NCBI RefSeq assembly: GCF_900156875.1
Contig: NZ_LT707409.1
Span: forward strand, 1,430,477 to 1,462,548
Reading direction: 5' to 3'
Length of the DNA: 32,072 nt
Source of the DNA: Robertmurraya dakarensis
Lineage (GTDB): Bacteria; Bacillota; Bacilli; Bacillales; Cytobacillaceae
The notes below the pieces were generated by a model. That model saw only the letters and a list, made by a program, of their open reading frames with translations, was not told where the DNA came from and made no database searches. Position numbers and translations under genes: made by a program. Below are positions 7,661 to 15,422 of this stretch, piece by piece. The first letter of the stretch is position 1. Each line of letters opens with the position of its first letter.

Positions 7661-8572
7661 TTAAACTAGCGGCTCATAAGGGAAAACATCTTTACTTACT
7701 TCAAGTGGAGTAAAGCTGCTTTGTAATGCAGATTTAATGTTAGCAATGCTGTCAACAGACCAGCCTTCTGAATTGTAAACAGAGCGTACTGGACGAGGTT
7801 GAGAGAATACGAACATTTCTTTTCCTCTTACACCAAAGATTTGTCCTGTTACATCGCTAGCCTGTTCAGAAGCTAAGAACGCAACGATTGGTGCGATATG
7901 AGCTGGTGACATTTGTTTCATTTTTTCAACACGTGCTTGTTCACTCTCGTCGTTTGTTGGAATTGTTCCAATTAGACGGCTCCAAGCAAATGGTGCGATC
8001 GCATTAGCTGTTACTCCATAACGAGACATATCTAACGCTGTGCTCTTTGTTAGTCCCCAAATACCCATTTTTGCTGCTGAGTAGTTTGCTTGACCAAAGT
8101 TACCAATTAATCCAGAAGTTGAAGTGAAGTTAATGAAACGTCCGCTTCCTTGCTCTTTGAAAATTGGTGCAGCTTGTCTTGTCATATTGAATGAACCTTT
8201 TAAGTGTACAGAAATTACAGAATCAAATTCTGCTTCAGTCATTCTGTGTAGAATACGGTCTCTTAAAATACCAGCATTGTTAACAACGATATCTAAGCGG
8301 CCAAATGCATCAATCGCTGTTTGAACAATCTTACCAGCAGCTTCATACTCAGATACTGAATCATAATTAGCAACAGCTTCGCCGCCAGCAGCCTTGATTT
8401 CAGCTACAACTTCATCTGCAACCTTTGTATCATTACCTTCACCGTCAGAGCTTCCGCCTAAATCGTTAACTACTACTTTAGCTCCTTCTTTAGCTAGCAA
8501 TAATGCGATTTCTCTTCCAATTCCACGTCCAGAACCTGTAACAATAGCGACTTTGTCTTGTAAATTTGTCAT
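7661..8572 (-). CDS. MFE-2/17beta-HSD4-like (3R)-hydroxyacyl-CoA dehydrogenase (SDR)
   Basis: A 303-residue SDR. It has the nucleotide-binding TGSGRGIG (12-19), the VVVNDLGGS segment and NNAGILRDR characteristic of the dehydrogenase domain of peroxisomal multifunctional enzyme 2, and the catalytic set Ser151, Tyr164 and Lys168 in NYSAAK within the NFGQANYSAAK stretch. It should oxidise (3R)-hydroxyacyl-CoA to 3-oxoacyl-CoA with NAD+, matching the stereochemistry made by MaoC hydratases in the same cluster. The tail of about 60 residues after the SDR core is also typical of the MFE-2 type. Its own promoter is possible (8610-8638), since the gap to the upstream gene is 130 bases. The ribosome-binding site is AAAGG, 9-10 bases from the ATG. 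Confidence 0.9.
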   Translation of the reverse strand: MTNLQDKVAIVTGSGRGIGREIALLLAKEGAKVVVNDLGGSSDGEGNDTKVADEVVAEIKAAGGEAVANYDSVSEYEAAGKIVQTAIDAFGRLDIVVNNAGILRDRILHRMTEAEFDSVISVHLKGSFNMTRQAAPIFKEQGSGRFINFTSTSGLIGNFGQANYSAAKMGIWGLTKSTALDMSRYGVTANAIAPFAWSRLIGTIPTNDESEQARVEKMKQMSPAHIAPIVAFLASEQASDVTGQIFGVRGKEMFVFSQPRPVRSVYNSEGWSVDSIANIKSALQSSFTPLEVSKDVFPYEPLV

Positions 8573-8609
8573 TTTAATATCAACCTTTCCATTCTTGTTT
8601 TTTGAAGTG

Positions 8610-8638
8610 ATTATATATAGTGAATTTTATAATCCTAA
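8610..8638 (-). promoter_or_regulatory. weak candidate promoter for the SDR at 7661-8572
   Basis: On the minus strand a perfect TATAAT (8610-8615) lies 17 bases from TTAGGA (8633-8638), which matches the -35 consensus at only three positions. The 130-base gap before the SDR would suit a secondary start. Weak call. Confidence 0.3.
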
Positions 8639-8702
8639 CTGTTTAAGAAATAATCTTTATTATTTCACGTCTGCCTGCGTGAAGCTTGACAGTTTATGGG
8701 TC

Positions 8703-9887
8703 TTAGATAGCACCTGCGTCTTTTAATGCTTGAATCTGCTCGTCCGTATACCCTAATCCGTTTAAAACATCATTTGTATGCTCGCCTAGCAGCGGAGGGT
8801 AATACCGGACTTGTGCAGGTGTTTCTGAAAGCTTTACTGGAAAACCAGGAACTTTCAAGTTTTCGACATTTGGATGCGGGATCTCAATCATCATTTCCCT
8901 TGCTTCTATTTGTGGGTGATTGAGAACTTGATCGATTGTATGGATCGGTCCGCATGGTACTCCTGCTTCTTCCATTTTTTCAAAAATATCTTTGCTTTCC
9001 AATGTGATCAAACGATCTGAAAGTATTGCTATTAATTCATCACGATTTGCAACGCGATTATCGTTTGTCGTAAATTTTGCATCTTCGAGCAGATCATGCC
9101 AGCCAAATGCCTCACAGCATTTTTTCCAAAGACCATCGTTTGCTACAGCAAGGATGAAATCCATATCCTTGGCTCTAAACGCTTGGTACGGAACAATCGA
9201 TGGATGAGCTGAGCCCATTCTCCCTGCTGGTTTTCCTGTTGCCATATAACCTGTTGCCATGTGATTAAGCAGGGTTACTTGCCCATCGAGCAAGCTTACA
9301 TCTACAAATTGTCCTTTTCCGGTTCTTTGTGCAGCAAATAATGCACTTAAGATCCCATATACCGCAAACATTCCTGTCGTTAAGTCTGCGATAGACATAC
9401 CCGCTTTTGCCGGGCTCCGGTCAGGCTCTCCCGTAATGCTCATTAATCCGCCAAAACCTTGCAGCAGTAAATCGTAGCCAGCTCTATCCTTTTCAGGACC
9501 TGTTCTGCCAAAACCGGAAATTGAACAATAGACGAGACGCGGATTGATTTCCTTCATCTTTTCATATCCATAACCTAGTCGATCCATTGTCCCGGTCCGA
9601 TAGTTTTCAACCAGGATATCGGCATCTGCGGCTAGTTTATAGATGATTTCTCTGCCTTTTTCGCTTTTCAGATCAACTGTAATACTTCTCTTATTACGAT
9701 TTGACGTAAGGAAGTAGCAGCTTTCACCATTCCATGTAGGAGGAGTGAACCTTCTAGACTCGTCTCCCTTTCCAGGCTGTTCCACCTTGATTACATCTGC
9801 TCCCTGATCACCAAGAAGCATCGTACAAAATGGACCAGCGAGTGTTCTGGATAGGTCAAGTACTTTAACCCCTTCTAAAGACTGCAT
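8703..9887 (-). CDS. CaiB/BaiF family (class III) CoA-transferase
   Basis: A 394-residue formyl-CoA-transferase-like protein. The N-terminal VLDLSRTLAGPFCTMLLGD, the central SGFGRTGP and the expected catalytic Asp168 in SIADLTTG are present. Unlike the other two family members in this window, the racemase His is absent: the GHDINY position reads AGYDLL with Tyr138. It is therefore the best candidate for a real CoA-transferase moving CoA from a donor thioester, such as succinyl-CoA, to a carboxylic acid. AAGGAG lies 10 bases before the ATG. It follows the family I CoA-transferase by 54 bases. Donor and acceptor are not readable. Confidence 0.85.
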   Translation of the reverse strand: MQSLEGVKVLDLSRTLAGPFCTMLLGDQGADVIKVEQPGKGDESRRFTPPTWNGESCYFLTSNRNKRSITVDLKSEKGREIIYKLAADADILVENYRTGTMDRLGYGYEKMKEINPRLVYCSISGFGRTGPEKDRAGYDLLLQGFGGLMSITGEPDRSPAKAGMSIADLTTGMFAVYGILSALFAAQRTGKGQFVDVSLLDGQVTLLNHMATGYMATGKPAGRMGSAHPSIVPYQAFRAKDMDFILAVANDGLWKKCCEAFGWHDLLEDAKFTTNDNRVANRDELIAILSDRLITLESKDIFEKMEEAGVPCGPIHTIDQVLNHPQIEAREMMIEIPHPNVENLKVPGFPVKLSETPAQVRYYPPLLGEHTNDVLNGLGYTDEQIQALKDAGAI

Positions 9888-9941
9888 GCAATATCTTCTC
9901 CTTATGAATTATTTCCAGGTGTATAGGATATTCTTTTTTTA

Positions 9942-11231
9942 TTACACGGATAAAGCGCTGTTAAACTGTGCTCTTAAATCCTCACGGAAATCCGGATGAG
10001 CAATCGCAACTAACTCCTCGGCACGTTCCCTAAGCGACTTCCCAAATAAAGAAGCAATTCCATATTCAGTAACGACATAATCAATTTCTGTCTTAACTGA
10101 AGTAATGTATGGTACCTTCGCTTTTATTCTTGACTCTGCGCCTCTTCTCGCAGTGGAAGGAAGGGCAATAATCGCTTTGCCGCCTTTAGAAAGTCGAGCT
10201 CCGCGAATAAAGTCCATTTGACCGCCAACACCTGCAACAGGATAAGTGCCGACTTGTTCCGCATTGATTTGACCAGATAAATCTACTTCTAATGCCGAGT
10301 TAACAGAAATGAAGTTACTTAATTTCGCGATAACAGCAGCATTATGGGTATAATCTGATTGATATAATTCAATGTTTTTATTGTTGTTCGTGTATTGATA
10401 AAGTGCGTCAGTACCTGTCATCGTCGTACAAATCGTTTTATACTGATCAATTTCTTTATGCTCGTTCGTTATTACACCGAGATCCATTAGATCTGTCACA
10501 GCATCTGTAATCGATCCAGAATGGCAGCCAAGCCCTTTTTTTGACTTTAATGATAATAAAACGGCATCCGCAATTTTTCCAAGTCCTACTTGAATATTGG
10601 CATAATCAGGAATGAGCTCCGCTACATAACTTCCAATCTTCATTTCCAGCTCCGATGGCGTACCGCTGAAAAGTGTCAATAGCGGGCGATTTGAGACGAC
10701 GAAAGTATCAATCTCTGAAACATGTACAAGTGTATCCCCAAAGGTACGTGGCAGTTCATCATTCACTTGGGCAATAACAAAATTAGCGTTCTTAATCAAA
10801 GCTTGTACGGTATCAACTGAAATCCCAAGATTGCAATAGCCCTCACTATTAGGCGGTGACACTTGAACAAGAGCGATATCTATCTTTTCCTGCCTTACCC
10901 AGCGAGGCATATCTGAAAGGTTTACCGGTAAGTAATCACAAACATTGTTTATGTAAGCACTTTTCAAGGCCCCGGATCCTAAGAATGTACGGATCTTAAA
11001 GTGTTCATGACAAGAAGGATCTGCATATACACATGGACTGCCAACTACAGCATTGTAGATCGTGACATCCTCAAGTCGGTTCTTTTGTGCAACAAGTTCT
11101 TCAACTAGCGTTTGCGGCTCATTGCAATATGGTGCAAGAAATACTTTTTGGTGCGACTGGACTGCAGCCATTGCTTCGCTAGCACTTTTTAGCCGGGAAT
11201 CATAAATGCTTTCCCAATCTTTCGTAGTCAT
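9942..11231 (-). CDS. acetyl-CoA hydrolase/4-hydroxybutyrate CoA-transferase family protein (class I), atypical catalytic loop
   Basis: A protein of about 429 residues with the two-domain fold of acetate/butyrate/4-hydroxybutyrate CoA-transferases. Recognisable pieces are VSPPNSEGYCNLGISVD, QVGLGKIADAVL, NSALEVDLSGQINAEQVG and GGQMDFIRGA. In well-studied members the catalytic Glu lies in an HTEM- or HSEM-like loop. Here the loop reads LGCHSGSITDAV, with Gly239 at that position, so the mechanism may differ or a subfamily variant is present. Acetoacetate or acetate CoA exchange would fit the thiolase and HMG-CoA lyase nearby. The ATG at 11231 is chosen because GGAGGT lies 9 bases upstream. A longer frame back to a GTG at 11294 has no such site. 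Confidence 0.85.
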   Translation of the reverse strand: MTTKDWESIYDSRLKSASEAMAAVQSHQKVFLAPYCNEPQTLVEELVAQKNRLEDVTIYNAVVGSPCVYADPSCHEHFKIRTFLGSGALKSAYINNVCDYLPVNLSDMPRWVRQEKIDIALVQVSPPNSEGYCNLGISVDTVQALIKNANFVIAQVNDELPRTFGDTLVHVSEIDTFVVSNRPLLTLFSGTPSELEMKIGSYVAELIPDYANIQVGLGKIADAVLLSLKSKKGLGCHSGSITDAVTDLMDLGVITNEHKEIDQYKTICTTMTGTDALYQYTNNNKNIELYQSDYTHNAAVIAKLSNFISVNSALEVDLSGQINAEQVGTYPVAGVGGQMDFIRGARLSKGGKAIIALPSTARRGAESRIKAKVPYITSVKTEIDYVVTEYGIASLFGKSLRERAEELVAIAHPDFREDLRAQFNSALSV

Positions 11232-11315
11232 ACTGGATTCACCTCCGCCTATTATGTAGGATTCAAGTGCATGCGAGCCGCTGCCGGCATACACCTGAAA
11301 TATTAAAATTGAAAA

Positions 11316-12509
11316 TTATATTTGCAGATTCTCAACAACGGTTGTAATACCTAAACCGCCGCCAATACAGAATGTAACCAATCCGTATTTTTCTCCGCGT
11401 CTTTCCATCTCATGAAGGAGCTTTGTCATAAGTACTCCGCCTGTTCCGCCGATTGGATGTCCTAGTGCGATCGCACCGCCGTTGACGTTAACACGGTTCA
11501 TGTCAAGACCTAACTCTTTAATAACAGCCAGTGATTGTGCTGCAAATGCTTCATTAAGTTCAACCAAGCCAATATCTTCAAGCTTTAAGCCTGCTTGCTG
11601 TAATGCTTTACGAGTTGCTGGTGCAGGTCCGATCCCCATGATTTCAGGAGATACCCCTGCTACCGCTTGAGCAATGATTTTAGCTCTGGGCTTTTTGCCA
11701 TAGCGTTCTGCAGCTTGATCTGACATGAGAAGCACAACACCTGCACCGTCGTTACGTCCGCTTGAGTTACCAGCTGTTACCGTACCACCATCTTTAAATA
11801 CAGGTTTTAACTTGGACAATGCTTCCATGCTTGTTTGTCGTGGATGCTCGTCAACCTTGAATTCAATACTTCCTTTTTTCGTTTTTACTTCAAAAGGAAC
11901 AATTTGGTCTTCAAATAATCCAGTCGAAATAGCTCTCGCAGCATTTTCTTGACTGCGTAATGCAAATTCATCTTGCTCCGTACGGGAAATATTATATTTT
12001 TCAGCCAAGTTTTCAGCTGTCATTCCCATTGTTAAATCTCCATATACTTCCATAGGCTGCGCCCTAGGCTGACTTTCTGTATTTGGATCAAGTAATAACC
12101 CTCTGCCGGCACCATAGCCGAAGCGCGCATTCCTTAAATAGTAAGGAGCCGTGCTCATGCTTTCTGCTCCACCTGCAATGACAATGTCATTTAAGCCTGT
12201 CATGATTTGCTGCGCACCATTATTCATTGCCTGAATACCAGAACCACATTGACGGTGAACGGTATAGCCTGTAATTTCAATTGGGAACCCAGCACGTAGT
12301 AGCGCTAGGCGTGCAAGGTTTGGCGAATCAGTGCTTTGCTTAGCCTGACCGATAATCACTTCATCCACTTCAGCCTTATCAATCCCTGTACGGACTGCAA
12401 TTTCATCCAATACTTTGGCAGCTAAATAATCTACTTCGACATCCTTTAAAGTTCCACCCATACGTCCAACTGCGGTACGAACGGAATCGATGATTAATGC
12501 ATTTCTCAT
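11316..12509 (-). CDS. classical thiolase (acetyl-CoA C-acyltransferase)
   Basis: A 397-residue biosynthetic/degradative thiolase with all classical residues: Cys88 in HRQCGSG, the NEAFAAQ motif, His351 in GHPIGGTGG and Cys381 in FCIGGGLG. It catalyses reversible thiolysis of 3-oxoacyl-CoA, probably including acetoacetyl-CoA, to acetyl-CoA. The ATG has AAGGAG 8 bases upstream. It lies immediately after the HMG-CoA lyase gene (31-base gap), so it is well placed to finish acetoacetate released by the lyase once this is re-esterified to CoA. It is distinct from the SCP2-type thiolase at 973-2157, so the cluster holds two thiolases of different substrate classes. Confidence 0.93.
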   Translation of the reverse strand: MRNALIIDSVRTAVGRMGGTLKDVEVDYLAAKVLDEIAVRTGIDKAEVDEVIIGQAKQSTDSPNLARLALLRAGFPIEITGYTVHRQCGSGIQAMNNGAQQIMTGLNDIVIAGGAESMSTAPYYLRNARFGYGAGRGLLLDPNTESQPRAQPMEVYGDLTMGMTAENLAEKYNISRTEQDEFALRSQENAARAISTGLFEDQIVPFEVKTKKGSIEFKVDEHPRQTSMEALSKLKPVFKDGGTVTAGNSSGRNDGAGVVLLMSDQAAERYGKKPRAKIIAQAVAGVSPEIMGIGPAPATRKALQQAGLKLEDIGLVELNEAFAAQSLAVIKELGLDMNRVNVNGGAIALGHPIGGTGGVLMTKLLHEMERRGEKYGLVTFCIGGGLGITTVVENLQI

Positions 12510-12540
12510 TGAAAGCTCTCCTTCTAAGATCTAATACTCC

Positions 12541-13401
12541 TCAGACTTTACTTGATAGACTTTTGGCAAAAGGAGTAATTTTTGTCAGTTCGTTGTAGTC
12601 AACTTCGGTCTTAATGCCCATTCTTGAAACCATATTTAACAGATCTTCTGTAGATAGATTCCCAGTAGCGCCTGGAGAGTAAGGACAGCCGCCAAGACCG
12701 CCTACCGAACTATCAAACTTTGTAATACCTGCTTGCATGGCTGCCACGACATTGGCCAGCGCCATTTTCTCAGTATCATGGAAATGACCGACAAACGAAG
12801 TATCTGGATATAAAACTCTTAATCTAGCTAATCTTTCATAGACGATTTTCGGATCTGCCTGTCCGTTTGTGTCACCAACATCAATCTCGTCTGCACCAAG
12901 TTCTACGAAGCGGTCGCAGACATATTTGACCTCGTCAAAAGAAACATCACCTTGGAACGGACATTTAAACGCCATGGAAATATAGGCACGGATAAAAATA
13001 TCCTCTTTTTTGGCTCTTTCAAACATCGGCACGCACTCGTCTAATGATTCAGAAGTAGTTTTGTTAATATTCTTTTTATTAAATGTATTACTTGCTCCTA
13101 TAAACACAGCGATTTGTGGTGCTTTTGCTGCTATTGCCCGTTCGAGTGCCTTAAGATTTGGTGTTAAGGCAATGTACGTGATTCCGAGCTCATTACAGTA
13201 GCTGGATATTTCTTCACAATCAGCCATTTGCGGAACCCATTTCGGATGCACAAATGATGTCGTTTCCATGCGGGAAAACCCAGCCTTTGCCAACTGGCTG
13301 ATTAACTTTTTCTTGTCTTCTGTTGAAATAGGCAGCGGTTCATTTTGTAATCCATCACGAGGACCAACCTCTATGATTTCTATTTCCTTTGGTATAAACA
13401 A
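12541..13401 (-). CDS. hydroxymethylglutaryl-CoA lyase
   Basis: A 286-residue TIM-barrel lyase that cleaves (S)-HMG-CoA to acetyl-CoA and acetoacetate. Signatures: VGPRDGLQNE (12-21, with Arg15 and Asp16 at the active site), SFVHPKWVPQMAD, the metal-binding HFH (206-208) and the conserved loop GGLGGCPYSPGATGN with catalytic Cys239. It closely resembles Bacillus subtilis YngG as recalled, with a C-terminus about a dozen residues shorter. The start is TTG at 13401, 8 bases after a GGGGG site. No methylcrotonyl-CoA carboxylase gene is present here, unlike leucine-degradation clusters, which points to another source of methylglutaconyl- or HMG-CoA. HMG-like substrates such as 2-methyl homologues remain possible. 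Confidence 0.9.
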   Translation of the reverse strand: MFIPKEIEIIEVGPRDGLQNEPLPISTEDKKKLISQLAKAGFSRMETTSFVHPKWVPQMADCEEISSYCNELGITYIALTPNLKALERAIAAKAPQIAVFIGASNTFNKKNINKTTSESLDECVPMFERAKKEDIFIRAYISMAFKCPFQGDVSFDEVKYVCDRFVELGADEIDVGDTNGQADPKIVYERLARLRVLYPDTSFVGHFHDTEKMALANVVAAMQAGITKFDSSVGGLGGCPYSPGATGNLSTEDLLNMVSRMGIKTEVDYNELTKITPFAKSLSSKV

Positions 13402-13418
13402 TTGATCAGCCCCCTGAA

Positions 13419-14591
13419 TTAGTATGATCTAGGTAATCCAAGTACGTGTTCAGCGACAAATGATAGAATTAAGTTAGTTGAAATTGGCGCCACTTGATAT
13501 AATCTAGTTTCCTTGAATTTACGTTCAACATCATACTCCTCAGCAAAACCGAAACCACCATGTGTTTGTAGAGCCGTGTTAGCTGCTTCCCAAGATGCGT
13601 CCGCTGCAAGAAGTTTTGCCATGTTTGCTTCAGCTCCACACTTTTCACCAGCATCAAACATTGCTGCTGCTTTGAAACGCATTAGGTCAGCTGCTTCAAT
13701 ATTTACGTGTGCACGTGCAATCGGGAATGAAATTCCTTGGTTTTGTCCGATTGGACGGTTGAAAACAACTCGATCATTCGCATAATTCGTTGCGCGTTCA
13801 ACGAACCAGCGGCCATCACCGATACATTCTGCAGCGATAAGAATACGCTCAGCGTTCATTCCGTCTAAGATATATTTGAATCCTTTTCCTTCTTCACCGA
13901 TTAGGTTTTCAGCAGGAACTTCTAAATCTTCAATAAATAATTCAGTTGTCGCGTGATTCATCATTGTGCGGATCGGCTTGATTGTTAAACCGTTTCCAAC
14001 CGCTTCTCTAAGGTCTACTAGGAGTACAGATAGTCCTTCAGATTTCTTCTTCACTTGTTCAATTGGAGTTGTACGAACAAGCAAAATCATTAAATCAGAA
14101 TGCTCTGTTCGAGAAATAAATACCTTTTGACCGTTTACGATATACTTGTCTCCTCTACGCTCTGCAAAAGTTTTTAATTTCGTAGTGTCAGATCCAGTGT
14201 TTGGCTCAGTTACTCCAAATGCTTGTAGTCTTAAAGAACCATCTGCAATTCCAGGTAAATATTTTGCTTTTTGTTCTGGGCTTCCATGACGAAGAAGTGT
14301 TCCCATTGTGTACATTTGAGCGTGACATGCTCCTGCGTTTCCACCTGAACGGTTAATTTCCTCTAGAATAATAGAAGCTTCTGTGATTCCAAGGCCTGAA
14401 CCGCCGTACTCTTCCGGGATAAGGGCAGCTAAGAAGCCATTTTTTGTAATTTCGTTAACAAATTCTTCTGGGTAAGCTAACTTTGCATCTAATTCTCTCC
14501 AATAAGAATCTGGATATTTGCTGCATACGGCACGTACGCTTTGTCTTAGTTCTTCATGAAATTGTGTATTATCTTTTACTGTTGCAGTCAT
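13419..14591 (-). CDS. acyl-CoA dehydrogenase with isovaleryl/long-chain-type catalytic Glu
   Basis: A 390-residue acyl-CoA dehydrogenase with the FGVTEPNTGSDT flavin loop and THGGFGFAEEYDVER. The C-terminal site that normally supplies the base (YEGT) reads YQVAPIST, so the usual Glu is missing (Pro369). A Glu is present on helix G (Glu248 in NAERILIAA), the position used by isovaleryl-CoA and long-chain dehydrogenases, so activity on branched or long substrates is plausible. The ATG at 14591 has GGAGG 8 bases upstream. A TTG at 14606 precedes that site and is rejected. It sits between HMG-CoA lyase and a crotonase, which suggests desaturation of a methyl-branched acyl-CoA or methylglutaryl-CoA. 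Confidence 0.9.
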   Translation of the reverse strand: MTATVKDNTQFHEELRQSVRAVCSKYPDSYWRELDAKLAYPEEFVNEITKNGFLAALIPEEYGGSGLGITEASIILEEINRSGGNAGACHAQMYTMGTLLRHGSPEQKAKYLPGIADGSLRLQAFGVTEPNTGSDTTKLKTFAERRGDKYIVNGQKVFISRTEHSDLMILLVRTTPIEQVKKKSEGLSVLLVDLREAVGNGLTIKPIRTMMNHATTELFIEDLEVPAENLIGEEGKGFKYILDGMNAERILIAAECIGDGRWFVERATNYANDRVVFNRPIGQNQGISFPIARAHVNIEAADLMRFKAAAMFDAGEKCGAEANMAKLLAADASWEAANTALQTHGGFGFAEEYDVERKFKETRLYQVAPISTNLILSFVAEHVLGLPRSY

Positions 14592-14620
14592 ATGTAATTC
14601 CTCCAATATAATTGAATTTA

Positions 14621-15397
14621 TTAATTAAAGTTAGGTTTACGCTTTTCAAAAAAGGCTTTTACCCCTTCTTTAAAATCGGCTGACTCAAAACACATCGCTT
14701 GTGCAAATCCTTCTAACTCTAAAGACTCATCAAATTCAGAGAAAACGGATCTGTTCACTAATTTTTTCATTAAACCAAGGGCCATCTTCGGTCCTTCTGC
14801 AAGCTGACCGGCTAATTTATAAACTTCTTCAAGCAGAAGTTCGTCTTCCACAACTCGATTAACCAAACCAATACTTTGTGCTTGTTCTGCAGAAACTCGA
14901 TCTCCAAAGAACATTAATTCTAATGCGCGATTGCGTCCAATTAATCTTGGTAAAAAGTACATTGACCCTAGATCCGGAACTAACCCTACTTTTGCAAAGC
15001 TTTGAATGAAGAAGCTTGATTTACCAGCAACGACTATATCACAGGCTAACGCTAAGCTGACACCAGCACCCGCTGCCGCTCCATTTACAGCTGCAATAAC
15101 GGGCTTCTCCAATTCAACAATCGCCTTAATCATTTCATGTCCAGATTGCAATCTTTTTCTGCCGGAAACAGCATCCATCTCCGTTAAGGCGCTAAGGTCG
15201 CCTCCAGCTGAAAACGCTTTCCCTTCCCCCGTTAGCACGATCACCTTGACTTCATCATTATTTTTTGCTTCATTCAAAAAGTCTCTAATTTCTTCACGCA
15301 ATTCTAAACCAAGGGCATTTCTGACCTCAGGGCGATTTAATTTAACCGTACAAACTCCATTTTCTGTAGTTGTAACTTGAATATTTTGGTAGGCCAT
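14621..15397 (-). CDS. crotonase-fold enoyl-CoA isomerase-like protein (PaaG/ECI type)
   Basis: A 258-residue crotonase with the oxyanion-hole segments FSAGGDLS (62-69) and GAAAGAGVSLALACD. The two hydratase glutamates are not conserved: the first position is Ser114 and the second falls in SFAKVGL. The loop GLVPDLG supplies Asp142, the residue used by PaaG and delta3-delta2 enoyl-CoA isomerases. It therefore more likely shifts or isomerises a double bond than hydrates one. The ATG has a near-perfect AAAGGAGGTG 8 bases upstream. It lies between an AUH-like hydratase and a dehydrogenase, where an isomerase could rescue wrongly placed double bonds in branched acyl-CoAs. Confidence 0.82.
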   Translation of the reverse strand: MAYQNIQVTTTENGVCTVKLNRPEVRNALGLELREEIRDFLNEAKNNDEVKVIVLTGEGKAFSAGGDLSALTEMDAVSGRKRLQSGHEMIKAIVELEKPVIAAVNGAAAGAGVSLALACDIVVAGKSSFFIQSFAKVGLVPDLGSMYFLPRLIGRNRALELMFFGDRVSAEQAQSIGLVNRVVEDELLLEEVYKLAGQLAEGPKMALGLMKKLVNRSVFSEFDESLELEGFAQAMCFESADFKEGVKAFFEKRKPNFN

Positions 15398-15422
15398 CTA
15401 TGTGCCACCTCCTTTCAATGAA

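Noticed and set aside
11232-11294. N-terminal extension of the family I CoA-transferase
   Set aside because: The 21 extra residues are not typical of the family, and a strong GGAGGT site lies inside them, 9 bases before the ATG at 11231.
15006-15380. 124-codon plus-strand frame
   Set aside because: Fully inside the crotonase gene on the opposite strand, with no initiation signal and low-complexity translation.
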